From positions 1-21,614 of the IMG/VR virus record IMGVR_UViG_3300024278_000016: a stretch of 21,614 bases of DNA; one strand, 5' to 3'. Below the pieces are notes generated by a model. It ran no database searches, was not told the DNA's origin, and saw nothing but the letters and a program-made list of their open reading frames with translations. This DNA comes from a virus. Both the position numbers and the translations under genes were made by a program. Below, piece by piece: positions 8,249 to 14,250 of the stretch. How positions within the stretch are numbered: position 1 is the stretch's first letter; each line of letters starts with the position of its first letter.

Positions 8249-8652
8249 CGCTGGACGAACGCAGCGAGAAGCGCTTAGAGGGTGTGAATCCAACCCTCGT
8301 GAGCATCGTGAGAAGGGCAGCCAAACGGCTGCCTTTTTCTTTGTTCGTCGTGGAAGGGCTGCGTACCAAGGAGCGCCAAGCCGCGCTCTACGCGCAGGGG
8401 CGCACCAAGCCTGGGCCAAAGGTCACTTGGACGATGAACTCCAAGCACATCGATGGGAAGGCGGTAGACCTTGCCCCGCTCATTGATGGCGTCATCGACT
8501 GGAAAGACTTGAAGAAGTTCGACCAGATCGGCAAGGCCATGATCGAGGCGGGCAAAGAGGTCGGCGTCCTCGTCCGATGGGGGGCCGATTGGGACATGGA
8601 CGGTTTGCCGCGTGAGCGTGGCGAGTCCGACTCCCCGCACTTCGAGATATGA
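8245..8652 (+). CDS. Endolysin, M15-family L-alanyl-D-glutamate peptidase
   Basis: This 135-residue protein starts with GTG inside the holin stop codon. The M15 metallopeptidase pattern is clear: SKHIDGKAVDL gives zinc ligands His68 and Asp75, and DSPHFE near the end gives catalytic-type Asp129 and zinc ligand His132. This is the same arrangement as the phage T5 endolysin (His66, Asp73, Asp130, His133), which cuts the L-Ala-D-Glu bond of peptidoglycan stem peptides. The upstream EGLRTKERQAALYAQGRT is the usual substrate-side helix. There is no signal peptide, so it needs the holin. The ATG of Rz overlaps its stop. Confidence 0.92.
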   Translation: MTLDERSEKRLEGVNPTLVSIVRRAAKRLPFSLFVVEGLRTKERQAALYAQGRTKPGPKVTWTMNSKHIDGKAVDLAPLIDGVIDWKDLKKFDQIGKAMIEAGKEVGVLVRWGADWDMDGLPRERGESDSPHFEI

Positions 8653-8975
8653 CCCCCTACCTCATCGCAGGCGCTGCGCTCATCTCTGCCGCTGCCGGGT
8701 TCTATGGCGGGTGGACGATCAAGCAAGGGCAGTGGGACGCGGCAACCGTGGCCGCACATACCGAGCGGGAAGCAGCCCTATCGACCATTGCAGAGTCGAT
8801 CCAAAAGATCGATGTCAAGCAGCAGACCATCCGAGAAAGGGTGATCCGTGAAACCGTTGAAAAGCCTGTGTATCGCGACTGTCGCCATGAGCCTGACAGC
8901 TTGCGCGACATCAACGCAGCCCTCAGTGTCTCCGCTGGTGCAGGCGATGTGCCCGCCTCTGACGCCGCTCGATGA
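8649..8975 (+). CDS. Rz: Rz-like inner-membrane spanin
   Basis: This 108-residue protein has its ATG overlapping the endolysin stop by four bases. One N-terminal transmembrane segment lies at about residues 4-22 (YLIAGAALISAAAGFYGGW). A helical, charged periplasmic region follows (about 25-70), then a tail with an RDCRHEPDSLRDINAAL motif typical of Rz proteins. The i-spanin pairs with the lipoprotein Rz1 across the periplasm to fuse the two membranes in the last step of lysis. Rz1 starts inside this gene in another frame and supports the assignment. Confidence 0.9.
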   Translation: MTPYLIAGAALISAAAGFYGGWTIKQGQWDAATVAAHTEREAALSTIAESIQKIDVKQQTIRERVIRETVEKPVYRDCRHEPDSLRDINAALSVSAGAGDVPASDAAR

Positions 8976-9060
8976 CCCGTCATTCGGTGCCACGACCCGC
9001 AAGCTGGTCGAGGTTGCCGGGATCTACTACAAGTGCCGCGCCGCTGCGGGGGTGAAATGA
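8848..9060 (+). CDS. Rz1: Rz1-like outer-membrane spanin lipoprotein, nested in Rz
   Basis: This 70-residue protein starts at the GTG at 8848 inside Rz in the +1 frame and runs 85 bases beyond its end. It has a short basic N-terminus, a hydrophobic segment and a lipobox (MSLTAC) with the lipidated Cys at residue 19. The mature part of about 52 residues contains prolines near its start (QPSVSP, PPLTP), as usual for Rz1. It partners with Rz. Its stop overlaps the ATG of the metallophosphoesterase gene by four bases. Confidence 0.9.
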   Translation: MKPLKSLCIATVAMSLTACATSTQPSVSPLVQAMCPPLTPLDDPSFGATTRKLVEVAGIYYKCRAAAGVK

Positions 9061-10214
9061 GCTATTCCGACCTGATCCCATTCGCCACGGTTCGCCAACT
9101 CGAATACATCGAGGCAATCGAGAAGGCTGGAAGTATCTCCAAAGGCGCGAAGGCTTTGGGCATCACCGACAGGGTTCTTAAACGCGCCCTGGCTTCGATC
9201 CGAAAGCGTGCAGCACTCCAAGGCCACTCCCCCGCCCATGACATGACCAAGACCGTCCCCGACGGCTTCACGGTCAAGGGCGTGTCCACCTACTACGATC
9301 AAGACGGCAAGCCGCGTGGGCAGTGGGTCAAGTCTGCTGTTGATGAGTCGGCCCGCTTCTCTCTCATGCAGGAGGCTATCGGCTCACTTGCTGACGAGGT
9401 GAGGGGGCTCGCCAAGCCCACACCGAAGCCCAAGCAGACCCATGATGATCTGCTGGCCGTTTACCCTCTCGGTGATCCTCACTTTGGCCTCTACGTTTGG
9501 GGCAAGGAGTGCGGTGAATCGTTCGACCTGGCCGAAGCCCGCCGCCTGACAATCGGAGCAGTGGACCGGCTTGTCGATGCTGCGCCGCCTGCCAAGACTG
9601 CGCTAATCCTCCCCTTGGGGGACGTGTTCCACGCTGACGACCAAAGCAACCAGACGCCAGCCCACAAGCACCAATTGGACGTTGACTCGCGTTACGTCCA
9701 CGTCCTCAAGGTCGGCATTGAGACATTCCGCCACGCGATCTATCGGGCGCTTCAAAAGCACGAGCGTGTGCTTGTCCGCTTCGTTAGCGGTAACCATGAT
9801 CCACATGCCGTGTGGGCGCTGGCCTTCTCAATCTCTGCCTACTTCGACAACGAGCCGCGGGTAGAGGTTGACCTGTCCCCTGCAAAGCATTGGTTCTATC
9901 GCTTCGGCAACGTGCTTCTGGGCGCATCGCATGGCGATACAACCAAGCCCGAACAGCTTCTAGGCGTCATGGCTTGCGACCGTGCGCAGGATTGGGGGCA
10001 GACGCATCATCGCTATTGGTACTGCGGCCACGTCCACCATTCCAGCGTCAAAGAACTCTCAGGCGTGACCGTCGAGACATTCCGCACCCTTGCAGCCGCT
10101 GACGCCTACGCGATGGGCCACGGCTACAGGGCAGGGCGCGACATGCGCTGCATCGTCCACCACAAGCAGTACGGTGAAATCGAGCGTCACCGATGCGATG
10201 TGGCAATGATCTGA
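9057..10214 (+). CDS. Metallophosphoesterase with N-terminal helix-turn-helix domain
   Basis: This 385-residue protein starts at the ATG overlapping the Rz1 stop. Residues of about 12-52 look like a helix-turn-helix (QLEYIEAIEKAGSISKGAKALGIT reads as two helices with a turn; shown here only as description, key part SISKGAKALGIT). Residues from about 130 form a calcineurin-like phosphoesterase with all metal motifs: GDPH (139-142), GD (188-189), GNHD (245-248), SHGD (291-294) and GHVH (324-327). The family includes nucleases such as Mre11/SbcD and phosphatases. The DNA-binding start suggests action on DNA, perhaps in processing or packaging. Translational coupling to the lysis genes places it in the late programme. 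The substrate cannot be told from sequence. Confidence 0.88.
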   Translation: MSYSDLIPFATVRQLEYIEAIEKAGSISKGAKALGITDRVLKRALASIRKRAALQGHSPAHDMTKTVPDGFTVKGVSTYYDQDGKPRGQWVKSAVDESARFSLMQEAIGSLADEVRGLAKPTPKPKQTHDDLLAVYPLGDPHFGLYVWGKECGESFDLAEARRLTIGAVDRLVDAAPPAKTALILPLGDVFHADDQSNQTPAHKHQLDVDSRYVHVLKVGIETFRHAIYRALQKHERVLVRFVSGNHDPHAVWALAFSISAYFDNEPRVEVDLSPAKHWFYRFGNVLLGASHGDTTKPEQLLGVMACDRAQDWGQTHHRYWYCGHVHHSSVKELSGVTVETFRTLAAADAYAMGHGYRAGRDMRCIVHHKQYGEIERHRCDVAMI

Positions 10215-10381
10215 CCCCCGAAGAAGCCGAGCGCCTGGCTATCCCCTTCGGCTTGACGTATTTGTCAAGAGAGGGCTACGAAAAGTTGGCGCTACTTCTG
10301 GCCTACGTCATCCGGCTTGAGAGAAATCGCAAGGATGCGCCGGAGCACCTTAGGGATGTGGCTGGGTGGCGCGTCGGCTGA
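10193..10381 (+). CDS. Small late protein of unknown function
   Basis: This 62-residue frame overlaps the end of the metallophosphoesterase by 22 bases. It has a protein-like composition: LTPEEAERLAIPFGLTYLS, then a hydrophobic helix (KLALLLAYVIRL) and a charged tail. No strong ribosome site precedes the ATG, so it would rely on coupling with the gene before it. It is the last gene of the rightward late operon. I recognise no family. Confidence 0.55.
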   Translation: MRCGNDLTPEEAERLAIPFGLTYLSREGYEKLALLLAYVIRLERNRKDAPEHLRDVAGWRVG

Positions 10382-10432
10382 AGATTTTTCCTCAAGACCA
10401 TCCCGAACTGAAAGAAAAGTCGGGCGGCTGAT

Positions 10433-10481
10433 GAAAAAATTGCCGCCCCGGTTTGAGCATCGTTGAGAGGCTTGGGGCGGC
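10433..10481 (-). terminator. Terminator of the leftward four-gene operon
   Basis: On the minus strand GCCGCCCC (10481-10474) pairs with GGGGCGGC (10449-10442), an exact 8-base stem with a 24-base loop. It is followed by AATTTTTTC (10441-10433). The position just after the operon's last gene supports a terminator. The loop is longer than usual. Confidence 0.7.
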
Positions 10482-10538
10482 GGCCAATTGTGAGGGCGAC
10501 CGCGATCCCGCAATCCTGCGCTGTGCGCTTGACCCTCG

Positions 10539-10644
10539 GATCTACACCCGTTTGCTACCCCTAGACCGTGTTGCCTTGCAATGCAGAGCACGGGGATCGG
10601 GGCAAGGTGCCGCGTGTACTTTGCAGCGCGATCGGGTGCAGATC
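10539..10644 (-). ncRNA. Candidate structured RNA closed by a 12-base-pair long-range stem
   Basis: Bases 10539-10550 and 10633-10644 form an inverted repeat matching at 11 of 12 positions. On the minus strand the odd pair becomes a G-U wobble, so all 12 can pair, which favours a leftward transcript. Inside are further complementary pieces such as CCTTGC (10574-10579) with GCAAGG (10602-10607). Nothing resembles a complete tRNA. It would be transcribed with, and just after, the four-gene operon. It could instead be a DNA site such as a protein-binding cruciform. This is a structural suggestion only. Confidence 0.35.
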
Positions 10645-10693
10645 TGAAGGCCCCTTTCGAGGCACTGTAATTCTATCCAGCCATCAAGATGTG

Positions 10694-10981
10694 TCAATCA
10701 CGCTTCGGCAATCCCGCCATGTCGCGAAGTCGCATGTAGTTGGCTCGCCATGTGTCGTCGTTGTAGAAGCCGCACCCGTAAGCCTCATCAGCTTCGTGCA
10801 TCGCCTTTACTACAGCGGCCCACCTCGCTTGCTCATCCTCCGCCACCAGCGCGGCGAACTTGGCGAGGTCTGCGGTGTCGGCCATCCATGGGGTGTCCTG
10901 TGACCTCCCGTCGTAGACCCATGGCGGCTGTATCCCCGCCTCCTGCGCCATCTGCTTGATTCGGTCGGTTTGGTCGGTCAT
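10694..10981 (-). CDS. Small phage protein of unknown function, last of the four-gene operon
   Basis: This 95-residue protein starts at the ATG at 10981 with GGAGGA upstream, and its start overlaps the previous stop by four bases. It begins MTDQTDRIKQMAQEAGIQPP and has a helical, Ala/Glu-rich middle (LAKFAALVAEDEQARWAAVV) common in small accessory phage proteins, then an aromatic segment (GCGFYNDDTWRANYM). No catalytic motif or membrane segment is visible. It is followed by the operon terminator. The function is not known to me. Confidence 0.75.
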   Translation of the reverse strand: MTDQTDRIKQMAQEAGIQPPWVYDGRSQDTPWMADTADLAKFAALVAEDEQARWAAVVKAMHEADEAYGCGFYNDDTWRANYMRLRDMAGLPKRD

Positions 10982-11223
10982 GTTTCCTCCGCGAGTCGTT
11001 TGATTTCTTCGGCCAGTTGCAGGAGGTCGGCGCGAGAAAGTGGCGCGCTGTAGTAGTGGTCGCATTCCTCCCACGCTTCAAAATCGCCACCGACCTTCTG
11101 GATGCTGAAGACCTGCCGACGCTCAAGCCATGAAAGCCACTTTTCGCCATCCGGCTTAACGTCCGATGCGTAGGCGTGAGGCTTTGCCTCCACTTCAGGC
11201 AATGCAAGTTGAGGGTCGGTCAT
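10978..11223 (-). CDS. Small phage protein of unknown function
   Basis: This 81-residue protein uses the ATG at 11223 with GAGGCGAG upstream. Four-base overlaps join it to the genes on both sides. It is acidic and soluble, with an aromatic core (KWLSWLERRQVFSIQKVGGD, then EECDHYYSAPLSRADLLQLA) and a helical end. No known motif is recognised. Confidence 0.75.
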   Translation of the reverse strand: MTDPQLALPEVEAKPHAYASDVKPDGEKWLSWLERRQVFSIQKVGGDFEAWEECDHYYSAPLSRADLLQLAEEIKRLAEET

Positions 11224-11426
11224 GCGTCTCGCCTCCATTCGTAAACCTTTCGCATCTTGTCGCATGGCGTGAAGCGCAGCGGCTTCATCATCGCCCGCCT
11301 GCGCTGTCGCATGCTTCCGCCTGTCTTGCGCTTCTGCACGCGGGCGAAATGCCACACCTTGAACAGTGGCGAGCCCTCCGGGCTGACGTGGTAGATCAGG
11401 TCAACAAAATCGGGGCGGTCGGTCAT
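11220..11426 (-). CDS. Small basic phage protein of unknown function
   Basis: This 68-residue protein uses the ATG at 11426 with AAGGAG upstream, and overlaps both neighbours by four bases. The first half is neutral (FVDLIYHVSPEGSPLFKVWHF). The second half is strongly basic (VQKRKTGGSMRQRRRAMM), which would suit nucleic-acid binding. No zinc or helix-turn-helix pattern is visible. Confidence 0.75.
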   Translation of the reverse strand: MTDRPDFVDLIYHVSPEGSPLFKVWHFARVQKRKTGGSMRQRRRAMMKPLRFTPCDKMRKVYEWRRDA

Positions 11427-11623
11427 GCGGGCTCCTTGGTGGGGGCGAACTTGTTCAGGGCGTCGCAGATCATCTGCGCCGATTCCTCGTCGAAGCATTC
11501 GCACATGACCTCGCTGTCTGAGTCAATTCCGGCGTAATCAGCCTTCTTTCCGGTGTCCAGCACGCTATGACTGAAGCAGCAGTGATTAGACAATGATCTG
11601 TTCACGACTTTGAATCTGCTCAC
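11423..11623 (-). CDS. Small Cys-rich phage protein, first of the four-gene operon
   Basis: This 66-residue protein starts at the GTG at 11623, chosen because AAGGAGAG sits 5 bases upstream and no ATG is available. It begins SRFKVVNRSLSNHCCFSHSV and contains VMCECFDEESAQMICDALN. I recall small phage proteins with the same NRS...HCCF...CECF...A..I layout, but no function for them. The paired cysteines may bind metal. It lies next to the attachment core, so in a lysogen it would be the gene nearest the host junction. Confidence 0.78.
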   Translation of the reverse strand: MSRFKVVNRSLSNHCCFSHSVLDTGKKADYAGIDSDSEVMCECFDEESAQMICDALNKFAPTKEPA

Positions 11624-11762
11624 GTTCTCTCCTTCCCGCCATCTACTGGATGGGCGTACAGTGTAATGCTGGTGCACGAATGGTGCATTTTGTTTGCGCC
11701 AACTGGCCGCCAGAGTCCGCCCGCTCCCTACATAGCGACATGCGACAGAGGGCATTCTTTGG

Positions 11763-11808
11763 CTTCACACGGCAGGGGTCGCAGGTTCGAACCCTGCACC
11801 GCCCACCA
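11763..11808 (+). other. attP: attP core: exact 3' part of tRNA-Val(CAC)
   Basis: The segment fits a tRNA from the end of the anticodon stem onward: loop TTCACAC (11764-11770, anticodon CAC at 11766-11768), stem GGCAG, variable GGGTC, T arm GCAGG-TTCGAAC-CCTGC (11781-11797), acceptor ACCGCCC (11798-11804), discriminator A and encoded CCA (11806-11808). The 5' half is absent: no GGGCGGT acceptor strand or D arm lies upstream. Temperate phages with tyrosine integrases often carry such a tRNA end as the crossover core, restoring the host gene after insertion. The integrase ends 63 bases away. The left edge of identity with the host gene cannot be fixed from here. Confidence 0.85.
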
Positions 11809-11813
11809 CACGG

Positions 11814-11855
11814 AAGCCCTTGCAAATCAACAGTTTGCAGGGGCTTTTCCTTTTT
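11814..11855 (+). terminator. Strong terminator just beyond the tRNA core
   Basis: A 13-pair stem (11814-11826 with 11834-11846, one G-U pair) closes a 7-base loop. TTTTCCTTTTT follows (11845-11855). After integration it would end transcription of the restored tRNA-Val and shield the converging integrase gene. On the minus strand the T tract is missing. Confidence 0.85.
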
Positions 11856-11871
11856 CCGACCCCGCATTTTT

Positions 11872-12840
11872 CTAGCCATGGTGTAAACGCTGGTGCATTT
11901 CTCCCAGCTTTTCCAACGCCTCGCGCTGTGGTGCAACCTGGGTGTGAGCGTATCGCTCCGTGGTTTTAACCGTCGTGTGGCCGAGGATGTCGCGCACCAC
12001 GTGCAGTGGCACGCCGTGGCCTAACAGGATCGTGGCGCACGAATGCCTGAGGTCATGAAAATGGACGTGCTCCATCTTCGCCGCCTCTCTGGCCCGCCTG
12101 AATCCCGTCTTGACGCCTTCGAAGTTGATCGGCAAGGGCAGGTAAGCCAGCCACGGGCGCAAGGCCGGGACAATCGGCACCTCTCGATATCGCAAGGTCT
12201 TGGTGTTGCCAGCCTGTAGGCGGATCGTGTCGGCGCCAATGTCGGCCTTCTCGATCTTGCACACCTCACCACGCCTGCACCCGGTCAGCAGGGCAATCCA
12301 GATCGCGGCGCGCACGTTCTCGCTCGCGTGGTCGGCCAGTTCCTTGACCTGCTCCATGCTCAGGTAAACCGTGCGCTTGTTGTTCTCCGGCAGGCGCTTG
12401 ACCAAGCTGGAGTAATCGACCGGCGTGCGGCCTTCGTGCCAAGCGATAGACAGCCCTTTTTGAAGCGCCCCAAGGCTGCGATTGATCGTGGCCGGCGCGT
12501 AGTGGCCCGTCATGTCCTTGATGATGTGCCGAACCGCCTCCTTGGTCTGTGAGGCCCGGTAACGCTCCACCCATTGCCCGATCCGCACCGCGTGGTGCTT
12601 GGCCGTCTCAGGGCTGCGCAGCGTGGCGGTGTGGGCAATGTAGAGCGTCATGATCTCGCTCAGTCCTGGGTCACCAGGGATAACCGGCGCTCGGTTTCGG
12701 CTGAGTGCTGCTCTGAGTTCGGCTTCGACTCGCTTGGCCTCACCCTTAGATGTGCCCGGCGGCAAGCGTCGGTGAACGCGTTGACGGCTGACGCAGACAC
12801 TGATTTCGAAGCCGCCTGCTTTTGTTTGTTTGATAGGCAT
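11872..12840 (-). CDS. int: Tyrosine-family site-specific integrase
   Basis: This 322-residue protein starts at the ATG at 12840; the upstream GTG at 12870 has no ribosome site. The N-terminus (VCVSRQRVHRRLPPGTS) looks like the arm-binding domain, residues of about 55-145 are the core-binding domain, and 155-322 the catalytic domain. The active set is complete: Arg189 (TGCRRGE), Lys214 (NTKTLR), His262 and Arg265 (HDLRHS), His288 (LGHTT) and the nucleophile Tyr297 (TERYAH). It should insert the phage at tRNA-Val using the adjacent core. Its first 181 bases are also read in another frame by the excisionase-like gene upstream, so expression of the two is linked. It lies at the far end of the early operon. 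Confidence 0.95.
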   Translation of the reverse strand: MPIKQTKAGGFEISVCVSRQRVHRRLPPGTSKGEAKRVEAELRAALSRNRAPVIPGDPGLSEIMTLYIAHTATLRSPETAKHHAVRIGQWVERYRASQTKEAVRHIIKDMTGHYAPATINRSLGALQKGLSIAWHEGRTPVDYSSLVKRLPENNKRTVYLSMEQVKELADHASENVRAAIWIALLTGCRRGEVCKIEKADIGADTIRLQAGNTKTLRYREVPIVPALRPWLAYLPLPINFEGVKTGFRRAREAAKMEHVHFHDLRHSCATILLGHGVPLHVVRDILGHTTVKTTERYAHTQVAPQREALEKLGEMHQRLHHG

Positions 12841-12995
12841 GTGTGGTTCTCTCTGAGCCAGGCTTTGCACTGTTCAAGGTCGTATCGCTTGCCGCGAGCC
12901 CCGACCGGCTGGAATGGCATTCCGTCAGCCGTGAGACGCTGGACTTGGCGCTCGCTGATTCTGAGCGCGGTTGCTAGTTCGCTCGGGGTCAGCAT
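12660..12995 (-). CDS. Excisionase-like helix-turn-helix DNA-binding protein, overlapping int
   Basis: This 111-residue protein uses the ATG at 12995 with AAGGAG 6 bases upstream. Residues 1-50 hold a MerR/excisionase-type winged helix: LTPSELATALRISERQVQRL, then PVGARGKRYDLEQCKAWLRE. The rest is polar and runs 181 bases into int in another frame. A small DNA-binding gene directly before int is the usual place of xis, which steers the integrase to excision. The long tail could be functional or simply lack a stop; it reads protein-like (NAFTDACRRAHLRVRPSES). It could also be a regulator of int. Confidence 0.75.
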   Translation of the reverse strand: MLTPSELATALRISERQVQRLTADGMPFQPVGARGKRYDLEQCKAWLRENHTCLSNKQKQAASKSVSASAVNAFTDACRRAHLRVRPSESKPNSEQHSAETERRLSLVTQD

Positions 12996-13111
12996 TTCGA
13001 CTCCTTGTATTTCGCAGCCATGAACAGCGCAAACGCGATCCACTTGAACAGCGGGACGCGAGATGCGAACGGATGGCGGCGCGTGAAGGCGAGGAAGTTT
13101 GGCGTCTGCAT
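12989..13111 (-). CDS. 40-residue protein with one hydrophobic helix
   Basis: The ATG at 13111 has AAGGAG at good spacing and overlaps the previous stop by one base (TGATG). The stop at 12989 lies 7 bases inside the excisionase-like gene. The N-terminus is basic (FTRRHPFASR) and is followed by a short hydrophobic run (PLFKWIAFALFMAAKY), which could insert in the membrane. Gene position and ribosome site make it credible despite its size. I do not recognise it. Confidence 0.65.
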   Translation of the reverse strand: MQTPNFLAFTRRHPFASRVPLFKWIAFALFMAAKYKESKC

Positions 13112-13374
13112 CACTTCTCCTTGTGCTCGGCCTGGGTGGCGAAGTAGCGATTCACAGCGTCCTCGTGTGAGTCACCTTCGACCCACACAACATCGTGAGC
13201 GCCAAGGCCTGTCTTAACGGGGTACGTGCGGGAGAGTCCTAGCTCCCTCCGGATACCTTGCACGCCGACCCGGGCGATAAGATCGGCTGACGCCAGTATC
13301 GCCCGCCCATTCTGTGCTCCTACGCATGCCATCCCGTGCGGGTCAGCAAGCGCGACTTCCAAAAGGTTGCCCAT
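13111..13374 (-). CDS. Small phage protein of unknown function
   Basis: This 87-residue protein uses the ATG at 13374 after a GGAGGGGGAGTG ribosome site. Single-base TGATG overlaps couple it to both neighbours. It is mixed alpha/beta (ADPHGMACVGAQNGRAILAS, then HDVVWVEGDSHEDAVNRYFA). No motif is recognised. Confidence 0.75.
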   Translation of the reverse strand: MGNLLEVALADPHGMACVGAQNGRAILASADLIARVGVQGIRRELGLSRTYPVKTGLGAHDVVWVEGDSHEDAVNRYFATQAEHKEK

Positions 13375-13631
13375 CACTCCCCCTCCCCATTCAGGACTGG
13401 CACAACGTCGCCGCTTGCAATCCATACCAGCCCATCAATTGATCCCGATTCGGGCATGAGCGCCCATTCACCAGGGTAGGCGTCTTGTTCATCCATCAGC
13501 CAAGCGGCCACGAGTTGAACTTCACGCCCATTCAGTTGTTCGGCGCCGCTGCGCATTGGCCGCCCAGCGTATGTTTGCCGGATCTGAATTCGGCACAACA
13601 CCGGGGCTGCGCGGTGATCTTCCCAGTCCAT
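13374..13631 (-). CDS. Small phage protein of unknown function
   Basis: This 85-residue protein uses the ATG at 13631. Its ribosome site and start repeat, nearly base for base, those of the next gene. It contains two short beta-rich parts (APVLCRIQIRQTYAG and EWALMPESGSIDGLVWIA) and an acidic C-terminus. TGATG overlaps join it on both sides. No family is recognised. Confidence 0.75.
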   Translation of the reverse strand: MDWEDHRAAPVLCRIQIRQTYAGRPMRSGAEQLNGREVQLVAAWLMDEQDAYPGEWALMPESGSIDGLVWIASGDVVPVLNGEGE

Positions 13632-13999
13632 CACTCCCCCTCCCCCGCCATAGCAGCGGCGGCGCGGACGCCAGCGTATCTGCGAGCCTTCTGCTTGTCG
13701 CCGCTGTGGTCTGCGTAGGTTTCGCGAAAACGATCGGTCGTGCTGATCAGGTCTTTGTCGTTGATCATCGCAACCACACCGATGGTGTGCCACTCGATGT
13801 CGATGTTGCACGCGGCCTCAAGTCTTGCTTCGTCGCCGTCGTCATGCAGCGGATTCCAGGGCACCTCACGGTTTCGCTCGTCCAAGGTTGAGAGACAGCC
13901 AAGCCCCGGATGCCATGCGTATTCGCCAGGCCCATTGCCTGCACGCATCCCCGCAGCTTTCGCCGCCCTCTGTAGCAGCTCTCGGTCGGTGGTGGTCAT
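13631..13999 (-). CDS. Phage accessory protein resembling the NinX/DUF2591 type
   Basis: This 122-residue protein uses the ATG at 13999 with AAGGAG upstream. The sequence TTDRELLQRAAKAAGM and, later, WNPLHDDGDEARLEAACNID follow a layout I associate with the NinX/DUF2591-type phage proteins, in which WNPL-DDGDA-RL is the strongest part. Function in that group is unclear. The match is by recollection of pattern, so another small family is possible. The start overlaps the previous stop by four bases. Confidence 0.75.
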   Translation of the reverse strand: MTTTDRELLQRAAKAAGMRAGNGPGEYAWHPGLGCLSTLDERNREVPWNPLHDDGDEARLEAACNIDIEWHTIGVVAMINDKDLISTTDRFRETYADHSGDKQKARRYAGVRAAAAMAGEGE

Positions 14000-14250
14000 T
14001 GGTGCTCCTTCATGGCGCGGATGGCCTTTGCGTAGTCCTTGGAGTGCCAGCCCCATGAGTCGGGGCCTTCGCCGTCTTCGTCGGTCTGCTCGCAAGCACC
14101 TGCCGCCGCCTCAATCGCCCTGTCTGCGGCGAGGGTGCAGAGGCGTTCCTCCGCGATCTGGCCGATTTCCTGAAAGTCGCTGCTCTGCGCCTCGGCGTAG
14201 TCCTGGGCGGCTTTGCGCATCTGCGCCACTTGCTCTGGGGTGAACTTCAT
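13996..14250 (-). CDS. Small helical acidic phage protein
   Basis: This 84-residue protein uses the ATG at 14250 with AAAGGAGG upstream. It is mostly helical and acidic (FTPEQVAQMRKAAQDYAEAQ, then AADRAIEAAAGACEQTDEDG) with an aromatic turn (DSWGWHSKDYAKAI). Four-base overlaps join it to both neighbours. The function is unknown. Confidence 0.75.
   Translation of the reverse strand: MKFTPEQVAQMRKAAQDYAEAQSSDFQEIGQIAEERLCTLAADRAIEAAAGACEQTDEDGEGPDSWGWHSKDYAKAIRAMKEHQ

Larger units (their letters stand above)
10382..10693. other. Gene-free region between converging operons
   Basis: No convincing coding frame exists in these 312 bases on either strand. The left part holds a terminator for the leftward four-gene operon. 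The right part holds a long-range inverted repeat (10539-10550 with 10633-10644) and a small GAAA-loop hairpin near 10650-10665. The stretch could encode a structured RNA or hold a packaging or replication site. No T-rich rightward terminator is visible for the late operon. Confidence 0.6.
11659..11935. repeat. TGGTGCA direct repeats on both sides of the attachment core, probable integrase arm sites
   Basis: TGGTGCA occurs on the + strand at 11670, 11681, 11891 and 11929. Relatives of it occur at 11659 (CAGTGTAA) and 11879 (TGGTGTAA). On the left the copies are 11 bases apart, on the right 12, about one helical turn. GTGTAA precedes TGGTGCA by three or four bases on both sides (11661 and 11881). 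Two copies lie within the end of the integrase gene. Direct repeats flanking a core are the usual arm-type sites of tyrosine integrases. Binding is inferred. Confidence 0.6.

Noticed and set aside
11720-11808. A complete tRNA gene
   Set aside because: Only the part from the anticodon loop to CCA is present. No matching acceptor 5' strand or D arm exists upstream.
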